Assembly: GCA_964595565.1 (NCBI GenBank)
Contig: CAZQQX010000002.1
Location: 22,567-86,566 of the forward strand
Direction of reading: 5' to 3'
From: JAQVEM01 sp964595565
GTDB lineage: Bacteria; Actinomycetota; Humimicrobiia; Humimicrobiales; Humimicrobiaceae
DNA: 64,000 nucleotides
Shown here: piece by piece, positions 36,062-44,828 of the stretch
How positions within the stretch are numbered: the first letter of the stretch is position 1
Layout: each line of letters opens with the position of its first letter
The notes under the pieces: model-generated
The model's database searches: none
What the model was told of the DNA's origin: nothing
What the model saw: the letters and a program-made list of their open reading frames with translations, nothing else
Program-made: the position numbers and the translations under genes

Positions 36062-37448
36062 TTCCGCTCTTTGTTCCCCCCACAGTAATTTTACTTACCT
36101 TTATAGTTGGCTGGCCTACTTCATTTGAAACTGTCTGACCATTTTTTCCACAAAACCCCGGTGCGTAATCCAGATTGTTTCCTACCGCCTCTATTTTATT
36201 TAAGATATCCGGTCCATTTCCAATTAAAATCGCATCTTTTATCGGAAAACTTATTTTACCATTTTCTATCAGGTACCCCTCACTTATTCCAAATACAAAA
36301 TCTCCCGTTGCTGGATCAACCTGCCCTCCGGCAAATTCTTTTGCATAGATACCTTTACTTACAGACCTTAAGATTGATTCGGGTTTTTCATTTCCGTTAT
36401 CTATATAAGTATTGGTCATTCTCGGGATGGGTATATTTCTAAACGATTGCCTTCTACCATTTCCGGTTTGCTCCACTCCCATCTTTTTAGAAGTCTTCAG
36501 GTCGCAAATATAATTTTGTAGAATCCCTTCTTTTATCAGTACCGTTTTATGTGAAGGAAACCCTTCCCCATCAAATTTATATGAGCCCCACCTGTATTTA
36601 ATGGTGGAATCATCAACAGCAGTTACTAATTTACTTGCAATTTTTTTTCCTATTTTGCCTTTAAACACCGAAGCATCCTTTAAAATTGCATCTGCTTCCA
36701 GCCCATGGCCGCATGCTTCATGAAAAATTACGCCCCCAAAAGCAGGGCCTATTACCAGAGGAAGTTCCCCCGTCGGAGCACTAACGGCATCTAGCATTGT
36801 AACAGCGATTTTGGAAGCTTCTTCAGCCAGATTAACCGGATCTTTTTCCTCAAATACTTCATAGCCTTTTGTCCGGGCCAGTGATTTATAGCCTGTTCTT
36901 GCATTATTTCCTCTCCTGGCCACTACATTTACAGCCAGAAATGTTTTTACCACTTTCTCGTAAGAAAAAGCTCCATACGAATTTGCTATAAATATTTCTT
37001 CTTCCAGGTCAGAAAGAAGAGATGTAACCTGTATTACTGCCGAATTAAAATCTCTTGAACTCCTATCAACAAGCTTTAGAATATTTTTTTTTCCGCCGGT
37101 ATTAATTTGGGAAGGAAGTTTTTTTATTTTTATATCATAAGAGCTGCTGGTCCCGGTGAGGTCTAAAACTTTTATTGAGCTGCTTCCATTAACTACAGAG
37201 CTCAATACCTTCGCTGCATTAACCAGCTTATCGTTCTTTATTGAATCTACATAAGCGTAGAAGGTACTTTCTCCAGCCCATAATCTCAGTCCACACCCCA
37301 GCTCATACCCGCTGGTAGAATTTTCAATTTTACTGTCTTCTAACCTTAAATTGTTTACAGCTCTCTTTTGAATAAAAATTTCTGAAAAATCGGCACCATT
37401 CTTAAGCAATATATTTAAAACTTTCCTGGCAGTCTTCTCATCAATCAA
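36054..37448 (-). CDS. tldD: TldD metalloprotease
   Basis: 464 residues with the catalytic HEACGH (243-248) and GFPSHKTVLIKEGILQNY. TldD is the zinc-bearing half of the TldD/TldE complex. No recognisable ribosomal peptide precursor or modification enzyme lies nearby, so a housekeeping peptide-degrading role is more likely than toxin maturation (inference). It follows the YtxH gene by 19 bases, possibly in one transcript. Confidence 0.94.
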   Translation of the reverse strand: MIDEKTARKVLNILLKNGADFSEIFIQKRAVNNLRLEDSKIENSTSGYELGCGLRLWAGESTFYAYVDSIKNDKLVNAAKVLSSVVNGSSSIKVLDLTGTSSSYDIKIKKLPSQINTGGKKNILKLVDRSSRDFNSAVIQVTSLLSDLEEEIFIANSYGAFSYEKVVKTFLAVNVVARRGNNARTGYKSLARTKGYEVFEEKDPVNLAEEASKIAVTMLDAVSAPTGELPLVIGPAFGGVIFHEACGHGLEADAILKDASVFKGKIGKKIASKLVTAVDDSTIKYRWGSYKFDGEGFPSHKTVLIKEGILQNYICDLKTSKKMGVEQTGNGRRQSFRNIPIPRMTNTYIDNGNEKPESILRSVSKGIYAKEFAGGQVDPATGDFVFGISEGYLIENGKISFPIKDAILIGNGPDILNKIEAVGNNLDYAPGFCGKNGQTVSNEVGQPTIKVSKITVGGTKSGNG

Positions 37449-37467
37449 TATAAACCATTTTTCCTAT

Positions 37468-37875
37468 CTAGGACAAATCCTCTTCTACTTTTTTTGCTTT
37501 AGCCTTCCCTTTTTTGATTACTTTTTTTACTTTATCACCGGCTTCTTTAACTCCGGAACCTGTAGCTCTGGATATATCAGTTATTTTTCCCCTGCTCTTC
37601 TCTATAAAGTCTTCACTCCTGCTTTTTAATTCAGCAAGTTTAACTTTACTCCTGTCCATATACTCTTTTGTTTTATCTGTAACTTTACCCAGTTCTTCTT
37701 TACCTTTACTTATTACTTCCTCGCTTTTTTCTTTTATTTCCTTCCTGGTCTCTTTTCCTGATTTAGGAGCAAATAAAATACCCAGTATAAAACCTGCAGA
37801 AAGTCCCACTACAAGTGATGTCAATATCCCGGTAAAATAATTTTTTCCTGTTTCCTCATTTTTTTCTTCATTCAT
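37468..37875 (-). CDS. YtxH-domain protein
   Basis: 135 residues. A membrane segment near the N-terminus (about 15-35, LTSLVVGLSAGFILGILFAP) is followed by PKSGKETRKEI, the YtxH signature, then a long Lys/Glu-rich helical tail likely to be coiled coil. YtxH proteins are small envelope or general stress proteins of unclear role. The ORF extends upstream, but AAGGAGG precedes the ATG chosen. It overlaps the DUF948 gene, a common pairing. Confidence 0.85.
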   Translation of the reverse strand: MNEEKNEETGKNYFTGILTSLVVGLSAGFILGILFAPKSGKETRKEIKEKSEEVISKGKEELGKVTDKTKEYMDRSKVKLAELKSRSEDFIEKSRGKITDISRATGSGVKEAGDKVKKVIKKGKAKAKKVEEDLS

Positions 37876-38251
37876 CATTTTCCTCCTTGTTTTTAGACTC
37901 GTCATCATTCTTTTCTATTAAACTGCTTATAATTCCCGCTGAAGTACTGATTATCTTAATTACAGGACTGGTTATCAGGAATCTCCCCAGCCGTATAATT
38001 TTTTCAAGCTGTTCCACTATCGAGCCTATGCTCTGGGTCAGGTCAGTAATCGAACTGACTTCAGTGTTTAAATTAGTGACAGTATCATTAAGTTTCTCTG
38101 CCACTGGAATAATATTATCGTTTAATTTCCCGGCCATAAATTTTATTTTATTTATCAGCTTAAATAAAGGTATGGCAATGATTATGCCGATTAATGCAAA
38201 AACTGAAATCAAAATTATCGCAACCAGGCCTACTATTTCTAATGATGTCAT
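37868..38251 (-). CDS. DUF948 family membrane protein
   Basis: 127 residues: an N-terminal membrane helix (about 4-30), a helical region with heptad-like spacing (NDTVTNLNTEVSSITDL), a second apolar stretch (about 88-112) and an acidic tail. DUF948 and YtxH genes are often adjacent and are thought to act at the membrane under stress. GAGG precedes the ATG. Confidence 0.82.
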   Translation of the reverse strand: MTSLEIVGLVAIILISVFALIGIIIAIPLFKLINKIKFMAGKLNDNIIPVAEKLNDTVTNLNTEVSSITDLTQSIGSIVEQLEKIIRLGRFLITSPVIKIISTSAGIISSLIEKNDDESKNKEENDE

Positions 38252-38290
38252 ATCGTCCTCTTCTGCTAATTATAAAAATAATCAATAATC

Positions 38291-38319
38291 ATTATATATA
38301 TTTTGTTTCTTTTATTCAA
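38291..38319 (-). promoter_or_regulatory. promoter of the DUF948-YtxH operon
   Basis: TTGAAT, 17 bases, TATAAT on the minus strand. Its -35 box coincides with the -35 box of the divergent promoter. Confidence 0.6.
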
Positions 38320-38343
38320 AAAATAAAAGATTTAAATTATAAT
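38315..38343 (+). promoter_or_regulatory. promoter of the 38.4-kb lipoprotein gene
   Basis: TTCAAA, 17 bases, TATAAT on the plus strand, about 60 bases before the start. It shares five bases of its -35 box with the divergent promoter. Confidence 0.55.
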
Positions 38344-38403
38344 TATTTATCAAATTACTGAAAGGTATCTAAAAAAATTAATAAAAAAGTGAGGAAAAAG
38401 AAC

Positions 38404-38979
38404 ATGAAACATAAAATTTCCAGAATTAAACTATTTGCTGTAAGCATAACATCAATTTTTCTAACTTTTATTTTTATCTCCTGTACGCCGGCGCCAGCAG
38501 AAAAAATAGATGTGGACTCAGATATCACAGAAGAAACAGGCATTTCCGAAGAAGAGGTCGCAGAATTGGAGGAATTTGTTGAACCTGTGGATTACGAAAA
38601 CGCTCAGATCGGTGCTGAAATAAACGGTTACATACCCTCATTTTTATGCACAGATACTGATAACTATATAAAAATTGAAATTACCAATACCTCTGATTTT
38701 GCCTGGAGAAAAAGCGGCCAGAACATGGTAAGAATTGGCTATCACTATTATGGCCAGGATGTTGATTATTCAGATTATGACCGGACAACAAGAACCGTTC
38801 TTACTGATAATCTAGAGCCCGGCGAGAGTGCCACAGTAGAGATATTAATAAATGACATAACTAATAAAGGAACCTATGTGATACAGATTGACCCCGTGGT
38901 GGAAGGTGAGTTCTGGTTTTCTTCAAAAGATGTACCCATGCTTCAGGGCAAAGTTTATTTTGGTTCCTGTATGGATTAA
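38404..38979 (+). CDS. lipoprotein of unknown function
   Basis: 191 residues. Signal peptide with lipobox FISC (Cys about 27) followed by an acidic linker and a beta-rich domain of about 130 residues. The domain has ITNTSDFAWRKSG, GYHYYG, LEPGESATVEI and GTYVIQIDPVVEGEFWF, the look of an Ig-like fold of the Ig-like-bacterial-associated kind. The GTG five codons upstream is rejected because GAGG is positioned for this ATG. Outside-facing and anchored; ligand unknown. Confidence 0.75.
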   Translation: MKHKISRIKLFAVSITSIFLTFIFISCTPAPAEKIDVDSDITEETGISEEEVAELEEFVEPVDYENAQIGAEINGYIPSFLCTDTDNYIKIEITNTSDFAWRKSGQNMVRIGYHYYGQDVDYSDYDRTTRTVLTDNLEPGESATVEILINDITNKGTYVIQIDPVVEGEFWFSSKDVPMLQGKVYFGSCMD

Positions 38980-39048
38980 TTTTATATTATTATAAAATAA
39001 ATAATGTAGAACAATAGTTCATTTTAACCAGATTGAAAAGAGTCAACT

Positions 39049-39939
39049 CTATATTTTAAACTTTTCACCTGTTATTTTCTCGTAAGCATCAATATATTTT
39101 TTGGATGTCTTTTTTATAACCTCCGGTGGCAGTTCAGGTGGAGTTGACTTTCTGTCCCATTCGGTACTTAAAAGATAGTCTCTTACATACTGTTTATCAA
39201 AACTTTTTTGTTCCCTGCCTGTTTTATATTCTTCCAGCGGCCAGAACCTTGATGAATCAGGTGTTAAAACTTCATCAGCAAGTATTACTCCCTCATCAAT
39301 TGTTCCAAATTCAAACTTCGTATCCGCAATTATTATACCCTGTCTCATAGCATACTCAGAAGCTTTCAAATAAAGCTCGATACTTTTTTCTCTCAGGAAA
39401 TTTACCACTTCAGCACCAAATATTTTCTTTGCCTTATTTATAGTCAGAGCCATATCATGTCCCGATATTTCCTTGGTAGTCGGGGTAAATATAACTTCAG
39501 GAAGGCGCTCGCATTTGGATAAATTTTGCGGAAGCTTTAGGTCCCCTATCATCCCGCTTTTTTTATATTCCTCCCAGCCTGAGCCTGTTATGTACCCCCG
39601 AACCACACATTCAATAGGATAAATTTTGACCCTTTTCACTATGACAGACCGGTTACTTAAAATATCTTTATGTTTCTTTAAAAATTTAGGGAACTTTCTA
39701 ACATCTGCCTCAATTAAATGATTCCCTATAATATCTTTAAGATAATTAAACCAGAAAACCGATATCCTGTTTAAGACTGTGCCTTTAAATGGGATTAAAG
39801 AAGGCAGGATAAAGTCAAAGGCAGAAATTCTATCCGTAGTTACTATTAAAATCCTGTCATCAAATGAAAACATTTCCCTGACCTTGCCACTTCTTAATTT
39901 TTCTAGCCCTTCAATTTCCACATCTCCAATTACTTTCAT
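39049..39939 (-). CDS. purC: phosphoribosylaminoimidazole-succinocarboxamide synthase
   Basis: 296 residues. LRSGKVREMFSFDDRILIVTTDRISAFD at the start and ECVVRGYITGSGWEEY are SAICAR synthase signatures. It joins aspartate to CAIR in purine synthesis. This is the long form (about 295 residues) rather than the short bacterial form (about 237). Ribosome site GAGGAG. It follows the MTA phosphorylase gene by 72 bases; other pur genes are not in the window. Confidence 0.95.
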   Translation of the reverse strand: MKVIGDVEIEGLEKLRSGKVREMFSFDDRILIVTTDRISAFDFILPSLIPFKGTVLNRISVFWFNYLKDIIGNHLIEADVRKFPKFLKKHKDILSNRSVIVKRVKIYPIECVVRGYITGSGWEEYKKSGMIGDLKLPQNLSKCERLPEVIFTPTTKEISGHDMALTINKAKKIFGAEVVNFLREKSIELYLKASEYAMRQGIIIADTKFEFGTIDEGVILADEVLTPDSSRFWPLEEYKTGREQKSFDKQYVRDYLLSTEWDRKSTPPELPPEVIKKTSKKYIDAYEKITGEKFKI

Positions 39940-40011
39940 AAATCTTCTCCTCTTATACTATTCTCCTGAATATCTAAACAGGAATAAAAATTTATATACT
40001 CTGGTAAATCT

Positions 40012-40821
40012 TCAATTTATTGCTGCACCCTTTAATGCATGCGAGCAAATACAATTCCTTCTGTCAGGGATTTTTGATATAGCCTTAGAAATAAGGTCTT
40101 TTACTTTTTTATTATTTTCTTTAAAAACTCTCACTACCTCGCCGATTGTCACCGGTTCTATTTCAGGATGACCTTCCAGTCCAGTGTCGTAATCAGTTAT
40201 AAGAGATATATTTACATAACATATTTCCTGCTCCCTGGCAAGATACATTTCTGGATACTGGGTCATATTTATAACCTCCCAGCCCTGTGCCGAATACCAC
40301 TTACTCTCGGCTCTGGTACTGAATCTCGGACCCTGAATAATAACCACTGTACCCCGGGGATGGCATTCAATCTGCAGTTCATTTGCACTTTCTATAACAA
40401 TCTTTCTTAACTCCGGACAGTATGGTTCTGCCATCGCCATATGAATTGTTTTTGGACCATCATAAAAAGTGTCAATTCTTCCTTTTGTTCTATCCACAAA
40501 CTGGTCACATACTACAAAATGGCCCGGCTTTACATGTGGTTGCAGACTCCCCGCAACGCATGGTCCGAAGATACGTTTTACGCCTAATTTTTTCATAACA
40601 TAAATATTTGCCCGGTAATTAATTTTATGGGGAGGTATGGTATGATTCCTGCCGTGACGGGGCATAAATGCCACTCTTTTACCTTCAATGGTTCCTATGA
40701 CTACTTTATCCGACGGTGGGCCATAAGGAGTATCTACTTCATACTCTTCCGCTTTTTTAAAAAAAGAGTAAAACCCCGAACCTCCAAATATACCTATGTC
40801 AGCTTTCTTGATTCCAATCAT
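40012..40821 (-). CDS. mtnP: S-methyl-5'-thioadenosine phosphorylase
   Basis: 269 residues. GIFGGSGFYSF, FMPRHGRNHTIPPHKINYRAN, IQGPRFSTRAES and NMTQYPEMYLARE are the MTAP motifs. It splits methylthioadenosine into adenine and methylthioribose phosphate. Two ATG codons lie further upstream, but this one has AAGGA seven bases away, while the next has its site too close. It follows the kinase gene and fits adenosine salvage from SAM use. Confidence 0.93.
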   Translation of the reverse strand: MIGIKKADIGIFGGSGFYSFFKKAEEYEVDTPYGPPSDKVVIGTIEGKRVAFMPRHGRNHTIPPHKINYRANIYVMKKLGVKRIFGPCVAGSLQPHVKPGHFVVCDQFVDRTKGRIDTFYDGPKTIHMAMAEPYCPELRKIVIESANELQIECHPRGTVVIIQGPRFSTRAESKWYSAQGWEVINMTQYPEMYLAREQEICYVNISLITDYDTGLEGHPEIEPVTIGEVVRVFKENNKKVKDLISKAISKIPDRRNCICSHALKGAAIN

Positions 40822-40870
40822 TTTTTTTCCTTTCATACTCCTAAACATATCATTTGTTTTTAGAAAAAAT

Positions 40871-41869
40871 TTAAATTAAAAAACCTTTTTTACTTAACAA
40901 TTCAATTACAGGTATTTCAAGGCGTGCGCCAAACTGGCCCAATATTTCAGATGCAATTATACTGCCCATCTCCCCGCAGGTTTCAGGGTCCCTTCCTCTT
41001 GTAAGACCATGGAGAAACCCGGCCGCATAAATATCACCGGCTCCTGTGGTATCAATAACAGCGGTGTTAATGCGAGCAGGTATTTTTCTCACTTCTCCAT
41101 CAGATATCACTACAGAGCCTTTTTCTGACCTGGTAATTACACTTATATTTTTTATTTTTATACACTCATGGATCGCAGTTTCCAGACTTTTTACTTTAAA
41201 TAATGATTTTATTTCTCCTTCATTTGCAAAAAGTATATCTATATAATTTTTAATAAGATTTAAAAATTCATTTCTGTGACGCTCCACACAATAAGAGTCC
41301 GAAAGACTGAGGGCAACTTTACCACCTGTTTTTATGGCTATTCCTATTGCTTTTCTAAATGCTTTCCCGGCTTCCCTGCTGTCGCACAGATAACCTTCAA
41401 GATAAATAATCTCCGACTGCGAAATACTGGCTTCATCAATATCTCCGGGACCCAGCAGGCCCGATATACCCAGATAGGTGTTCATGGTTCTCTGGGCATC
41501 AGGAGTGGTCAGGACAATGCAACACGCTGTGGGCAGCCCGCCACCGGAATTTAAAGTACAATAATTAACCCCCAGACATTTTAAATCCTTTTTAAATGAT
41601 TCTCCGAGAGCATCATTTCCTACTTTTCCTATAAATGCCACCGGGTCACCCAGTAAGGACAGGGCTGCAATAGTATTGGCTACCGAGCCCCCGGATACTT
41701 CTTTTACTGTATTAACAGCTGAATAGAGCTTTTTTATTTCATATTTATCAACAATTCTCATAGAACCTTTCTGGAGATTAAGCCCTTTAAGAAAATCTTC
41801 TTCCACGTTAACCATAATATCAACTATAGCATTGCCAATCCCCAGTACTTTATATTTTTTTTCCTGCAT
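40871..41869 (-). CDS. PfkB-family kinase, probably adenosine kinase
   Basis: 332 residues. GIGNAIVDIMV at the start, SGGSVANTIAALSLLG (substrate site) and the anion-hole motif DTTGAGDIYAAGFL mark the ribokinase/PfkB superfamily. The residue pattern is that of the adenosine-kinase-like branch found in many bacteria. Adjacency to MTA phosphorylase supports a purine nucleoside substrate, but another sugar or nucleoside is possible. It is first in the operon, behind a promoter with an inverted repeat. Confidence 0.85.
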   Translation of the reverse strand: MQEKKYKVLGIGNAIVDIMVNVEEDFLKGLNLQKGSMRIVDKYEIKKLYSAVNTVKEVSGGSVANTIAALSLLGDPVAFIGKVGNDALGESFKKDLKCLGVNYCTLNSGGGLPTACCIVLTTPDAQRTMNTYLGISGLLGPGDIDEASISQSEIIYLEGYLCDSREAGKAFRKAIGIAIKTGGKVALSLSDSYCVERHRNEFLNLIKNYIDILFANEGEIKSLFKVKSLETAIHECIKIKNISVITRSEKGSVVISDGEVRKIPARINTAVIDTTGAGDIYAAGFLHGLTRGRDPETCGEMGSIIASEILGQFGARLEIPVIELLSKKGFLI

Positions 41870-41900
41870 TAGATATTATATCCTTCTACCTGTAGTATTT

Positions 41901-41928
41901 TTTTAAGATAAATAAATTTATCTTAAAA
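41901..41928. repeat. perfect 13-bp inverted repeat, possible operator
   Basis: TTTTAAGATAAAT and its exact complement are separated by two bases. It sits about 15 bases downstream of the kinase promoter -10 box, at the likely transcript start, where a repressor would block initiation. As an AT-only-stemmed RNA hairpin with no upstream gene, it makes a poor terminator. Confidence 0.6.
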
Positions 41929-41943
41929 GCTAACACCCATAAC

Positions 41944-41972
41944 ATTTAATAGAATATTAAAAATTATGTCAA
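41944..41972 (-). promoter_or_regulatory. promoter of the kinase-mtnP operon
   Basis: TTGACA, 17 bases, TTAAAT on the minus strand. Consensus -35 with a moderate -10 box, about 75 bases before the kinase start. Confidence 0.65.
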
Positions 41973-42189
41973 TTACTATTAATTTAAAAACAGTAACTTT
42001 ATAAAATATTCCCTTTTAACTATAATTTTTGTAATTATTTAACAAATAATCGGTTAGAAAGGAAGCAATGTCTGGTAGTTCTACCGTCAAAACCAGAACC
42101 AGAATTGATATATATCAATAACCATATTTCCCGGTAAAATCTACACCTGCAACTCTATTTTTATTGAATACTCATACCCATCAGTAAAA

Positions 42190-42218
42190 TTGATTTATAA
42201 TAAAAATAATAATAATAT
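42190..42218 (+). promoter_or_regulatory. promoter of rarA
   Basis: TTGATT, 17 bases, TAATAT on the plus strand, 50 bases before the ATG. Confidence 0.5.
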
Positions 42219-42268
42219 ACCTGTGTAGAGTAATATTTACCTGATTATTTATTATTTAATACTATATT

Positions 42269-43615
42269 ATGAATTTATTTGAGCAGATTAAAACCGGCGA
42301 GACCGGCGATATCATATCCAGCATACCACTTGCCGACAGGATGAGGCCATTAACTCTGGATGAATTTGTCGGGCAAAAACATCTGGTGGGAAAAGGTAAA
42401 ATTTTAACCGGAATTATAGAAAAAGACAGGTTACATTCCATAATATTCTGGGGGCCTCCCGGTTCAGGAAAAACTACTCTGGCCAGAATCATTGCAGAGA
42501 AAACCAAAAGCAGATTTATATCATTTTCTGCAGTTACCTCTGGAATAAAGCAGATAAAAGAAATCATGGAGATAGCAGGTTATAATAAGAAGGTACATAA
42601 TATAAAAACCATATTATTTGTTGATGAAATTCACCGCTTCAACAAGGCCCAGCAGGATGCTTTCCTTCCATTTGTTGAAAAGGGAACCATAATTTTAATT
42701 GGAGCCACAACTGAAAATCCATCTTTTGAAGTTAATTCCGCACTTCTTTCCAGAACAAAAATTTTTGTGCTTAACAGGTTATCATCTGAAGATATAAAAA
42801 CATTAATAAAAAGAGCAATAACTGACAGAGAAAGAGGTCTGGGAAAATGTACCATAAAAATCAGTGAAGACACTATTGATTTTATCAGTCAATCTTCAGA
42901 TGGGGATGCAAGAGTTGCCTACAATATACTTGAACTGGCCGTTAGTGCATATTCAAATCGGGACAGTCGCAAAACACTAAAAATAGATAAAGCTCTTGTT
43001 GAAAACGTAATACAGAAAAAAGCACTCCTCTATGATAAAAACGGTGAGGAACATTTCAACCTCATTTCAGCTGTCCACAAAAGCCTGCGTGACAGTGACT
43101 CCGATGCAGCAGTTTACTGGACAGTAAGAATGCTTGAGAGCGGTGAGGACCCGCTTTATATAATAAGAAGACTGGTGAGATTTGCATCTGAAGACATCGG
43201 CCTTGCAGACCCCAATGCGCTGAATGTAACAATATCAGCCAGGCAGAGTTTTGAATTTATCGGTCCTCCGGAAGGATATCTGGCCATCATAGAAGCAGTG
43301 ATTTATCTTGCCCTGGCTCCAAAGAGTAACTCGGTGTATACAACTTATAAAAAGGTTAAATCCGATGTTGAAGAATTTGGGGCACTCCCCGTTCCCTATC
43401 ATATACGAAACGCTCCCACAGGACTTATGAAAGATATAGGTTATGGTAAAGGATATAAATATGCACATAACTACGCTGATGCAATAGTCAGTCAGGTTCA
43501 CCTTCCTGACAGGCTGTTGTCAAAGAAATATTATAATCCTTCAAACAGAGGGTTTGAAAAAGAACTTTTGGATAGAATTAAAAAGATTGATATATTAAAG
43601 AAAAAACAGAAATAA
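42269..43615 (+). CDS. rarA: replication-associated recombination protein A (AAA+ ATPase)
   Basis: 448 residues. Walker A GPPGSGKTT (62-70), Walker B ILFVDEIHRF, GATTENPSFEVNSALLSR (sensor 1 and arginine finger region) and a C-terminal tetramerisation part with NRGFEKELL. RarA/MgsA acts at stalled forks and is related to clamp loaders. The ATG has no clear Shine-Dalgarno. It is a single gene on the plus strand. Confidence 0.96.
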   Translation: MNLFEQIKTGETGDIISSIPLADRMRPLTLDEFVGQKHLVGKGKILTGIIEKDRLHSIIFWGPPGSGKTTLARIIAEKTKSRFISFSAVTSGIKQIKEIMEIAGYNKKVHNIKTILFVDEIHRFNKAQQDAFLPFVEKGTIILIGATTENPSFEVNSALLSRTKIFVLNRLSSEDIKTLIKRAITDRERGLGKCTIKISEDTIDFISQSSDGDARVAYNILELAVSAYSNRDSRKTLKIDKALVENVIQKKALLYDKNGEEHFNLISAVHKSLRDSDSDAAVYWTVRMLESGEDPLYIIRRLVRFASEDIGLADPNALNVTISARQSFEFIGPPEGYLAIIEAVIYLALAPKSNSVYTTYKKVKSDVEEFGALPVPYHIRNAPTGLMKDIGYGKGYKYAHNYADAIVSQVHLPDRLLSKKYYNPSNRGFEKELLDRIKKIDILKKKQK

Positions 43616-43675
43616 TAATTGTGAAAACATCTATAATAAATATTATTATAAAACTATGTTAATCTGTTTATTTTT

Positions 43676-44695
43676 CTAGTTATTTTTTATTAATACTTCG
43701 GCAATCTGTATTGCATTAAGCGCCGCGCCTTTCCTCAGCTGGTCCCCTACTACCCACATACTTATTCCGTTTTCTACAGATATGTCCTCTCTTACTCTTC
43801 CAACAAATACATAATCCCCGTTTGAGGAGTCAACGGTAGTAGGATATACCGCATTCTTAAAATCATCCTTTAAAATTAAGCCTTCTCCACTGGCCAGCGC
43901 ATCTCTTACCGCTTCAGTCTCTATTTTCTTTTCAGTTTCAATAAGCAGAGACTCAGAATGGGAAGTAAAAACGGGAACCCTTACTGTGGTCGCAGAAATC
44001 TTAATATTATCGTTGTTAAAAATTTTGCGGGTTTCATAGACCATCTTCATTTCTTCCTTTGTGTAGCCATTATCAAGAAATACATCCACATGGGGAATAA
44101 CATTAAAGGCTATCTGCACAGGAAAAACTTCGCTTTTGATATCCTTTTTACCCTCACATATTATATCCCTTGATTGTTTCTCAAGTTCAGCTATAGCCTT
44201 TGCGCCTGCCCCGGAAACAGACTGGTATGTAGAAACCACTATGCGCCTTATTGGCGACAGGTCATAAATGGGCTTTAAAGCTACTACCATAATAATGGTG
44301 GAACAATTAGGATTGGCTATTATACCATTATGCCCGGTTATTTTATCTTTATTTATTTCAGGAACAATCAGCGGTACATCCTCTTCCATCCTGAATGCAC
44401 TGCTGTTATCTATTACTACGGAACCACTATCCACCGCAAATTTTGCAAACTGCCTGGAAGTTAAAGCACCTGCCGAAAAAAGGGCTATATCCACATTGCT
44501 AAAAGAGTCCTTCCTTAGTTCCTTTACCTCAAGTTCTTCACCTTTAAAAAGTATTTTCCTACCTTTAGACCTGTAAGAAGCAAGGGGAACGAGATTTTTT
44601 ACCGGAAATTTCCTCTCTTCCAGTATTGATAAGAATACCTTCCCTACCGCACCTGTTACTCCTGCCACGGCAACATTATATTCCTTGCTGCTCAT
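43676..44695 (-). CDS. asd: aspartate-semialdehyde dehydrogenase
   Basis: 339 residues. VAGVTGAVGKVFLSIL is the NADP-binding start, and IIANPNCSTI holds the catalytic Cys131. It reduces aspartyl phosphate on the path to lysine, methionine and threonine. It follows lysC on the same strand, so the first two steps of the aspartate pathway are adjacent; the 133-base gap could hold a promoter. Confidence 0.96.
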   Translation of the reverse strand: MSSKEYNVAVAGVTGAVGKVFLSILEERKFPVKNLVPLASYRSKGRKILFKGEELEVKELRKDSFSNVDIALFSAGALTSRQFAKFAVDSGSVVIDNSSAFRMEEDVPLIVPEINKDKITGHNGIIANPNCSTIIMVVALKPIYDLSPIRRIVVSTYQSVSGAGAKAIAELEKQSRDIICEGKKDIKSEVFPVQIAFNVIPHVDVFLDNGYTKEEMKMVYETRKIFNNDNIKISATTVRVPVFTSHSESLLIETEKKIETEAVRDALASGEGLILKDDFKNAVYPTTVDSSNGDYVFVGRVREDISVENGISMWVVGDQLRKGAALNAIQIAEVLIKNN

Positions 44696-44828
44696 ATAAA
44701 AACCACCACTTTTTAATTTTTTCAGTTTATATGTTCAATTTTAAGGGTTAAAGCTTTAAGTGAATGAAGGATATATTAAAACAATATTAAAATAAATACA
44801 ATAACAACTATTGCCATATTTCCACCTA

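Larger units (their letters stand above)
41870..42268. other. spacer between the divergent kinase and rarA genes
   Basis: Contains, from left to right, an inverted repeat, the kinase operon promoter and the rarA promoter. A 17-codon reading frame with an AAAGGAAG site (42068-42121, plus strand, MSGSSTVKTRTRIDIYQ) lies upstream of the mapped rarA promoter; it may be chance. Confidence 0.4.

Noticed and set aside
34664..37448. TldD/TldE as part of a modified-peptide toxin cluster
   Set aside because: No precursor peptide, modification enzyme or dedicated exporter is adjacent; the neighbours are envelope stress genes.
41901..41928. Terminator hairpin
   Set aside because: Neither strand has a gene ending just before it; the stem is nearly all A-T, and it lies at a promoter instead.
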